Source: Comamonas_F sp047606565 (GTDB lineage Bacteria; Pseudomonadota; Gammaproteobacteria; Burkholderiales; Burkholderiaceae_C). From it: a stretch of 22,030 nt of DNA. The notes under the pieces were generated by a model. It did no database searches and was not told the DNA's origin. It saw only the letters and a program-made list of their open reading frames with translations. The position numbers and the translations under genes are program-made. Where the stretch lies: the NCBI GenBank assembly GCA_047606565.1, contig JASGEH010000157.1, forward strand, positions 1 through 22,030. The letters run 5' to 3'. Shown piece by piece: positions 21,735 through 22,030 of this stretch; the first letter of the stretch is position 1; each line of letters begins with the position of its first letter.

Positions 21735-22030
21735 TTATTCGATGATGAACAGCGGCTGGCCGTACTCGACGGCCTGGCCGTTGTCGACCAGGATCTTGGT
21801 CACGGTGCCGGACTTGTCGGCCTCGATCTCGTTGAGGATCTTCATGGCCTCGATGATGCAGACGGTGTCGCCTTCCTTGATGGTGTCGCCAACCTCGACG
21901 AAAGGCTTGGAGCCCGGGCTGGAAGCGCGGTAGAACGTGCCGACCATGGGCGACTGCACGGCATGGCCGGTTTCGACGGCCGGGGCGGGCGCCACCGCGG
22001 CGGCGGCTGGCGCGGCGGCCACGGGCGCGG
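21735..22030 (-). CDS. accB: Biotin carboxyl carrier protein of acetyl-CoA carboxylase, C-terminal part
   Basis: The visible part is the C-terminal biotinyl domain: SPMVGTFYRASSPGSKPFVE, then EAMKILNEIEAD with the Lys that receives biotin, and the end GQAVEYGQPLFIIE. Before it lies the Ala/Pro linker typical of AccB. The reading frame runs off the window edge; an apparent start at 22022 is a GTG inside the linker, so the N-terminus lies outside. It is followed by accC on the same strand. Confidence 0.95.
   Translation of the reverse strand, partial: APVAAAPAAAAVAPAPAVETGHAVQSPMVGTFYRASSPGSKPFVEVGDTIKEGDTVCIIEAMKILNEIEADKSGTVTKILVDNGQAVEYGQPLFIIE

Noticed and set aside
22020..22022. Start codon of accB near the window end
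   Set aside because: It is a GTG within the Ala/Pro linker; AccB has a longer N-terminal part and the frame continues beyond the window.
1..22030. Mobile elements, CRISPR arrays, attachment sites, toxin-antitoxin or defence genes
   Set aside because: Looked for on both strands: no transposase or integrase motifs, no regularly spaced repeats, and no direct repeats at the tRNA 3' ends suggesting integration.

Overview
The window is a GC-rich chromosomal segment from a betaproteobacterium, most likely of the order Burkholderiales. The evidence is the hrcA/nadK/recN block, the accB-accC-prmA-zinc-ribbon order and the sequence character of HrcA, NadK and AccC. Whether it belongs to Comamonadaceae or Alcaligenaceae cannot be settled by eye. 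There is no transposase, integrase, phage gene or CRISPR array.

Left block (1-6320). A tRNA with a CAT anticodon lies downstream of hrcA on the minus strand. hrcA (heat-shock repressor) diverges from nadK-recN-rapZ, a compact plus-strand series; recN and rapZ overlap by ATGA. The 87-bp hrcA/nadK gap contains a good LexA-box candidate (CTGT-N8-ACAG), which would place nadK and the classical SOS gene recN under DNA-damage control. folE (GTP cyclohydrolase I) and a stand-alone BLUF blue-light sensor follow. Next come a second CAT tRNA with a perfect rho-independent terminator and a tiny secreted PsiF-like protein.

Central block (6690-18416). This reads as one nucleotide and nucleoside scavenging module. 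A lipoprotein 5'-nucleotidase (minus strand) would strip phosphate from external nucleotides. A Tsx outer-membrane channel would admit nucleosides. A BMP-family binding protein with a double-NBD ATPase and two permeases would carry them across the inner membrane. A nucleoside hydrolase would release the base, and Apt (minus strand, convergent with tsx) would salvage adenine. A LacI-family regulator with a PurR-like DNA-reading head is encoded first in the uptake operon. Identical 12-bp palindromes GCAAACGTTTGC, which match the core of the E. coli PurR box, lie upstream of this regulator gene and of tsx. A weaker copy lies at the 5' end of the 5'-nucleotidase gene. The uptake operon also carries an isopenicillin-N-synthase-type Fe(II) dioxygenase of unknown substrate. 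It is the least explained member and the best candidate for an undescribed nucleobase or nucleoside oxidation step.

Right block (18518-22030, all minus strand). In transcription order it contains accB (cut by the window end), accC, prmA and a zinc-ribbon membrane protein. This is a common betaproteobacterial arrangement, but here the zinc-ribbon protein ends just after its membrane segment, without the DUF3426 domain usual in the family.

The most useful leads are the PurR-like regulon, the orphan dioxygenase, the LexA box in front of nadK-recN, and the BLUF protein with a Leu in place of the usual signalling Met.
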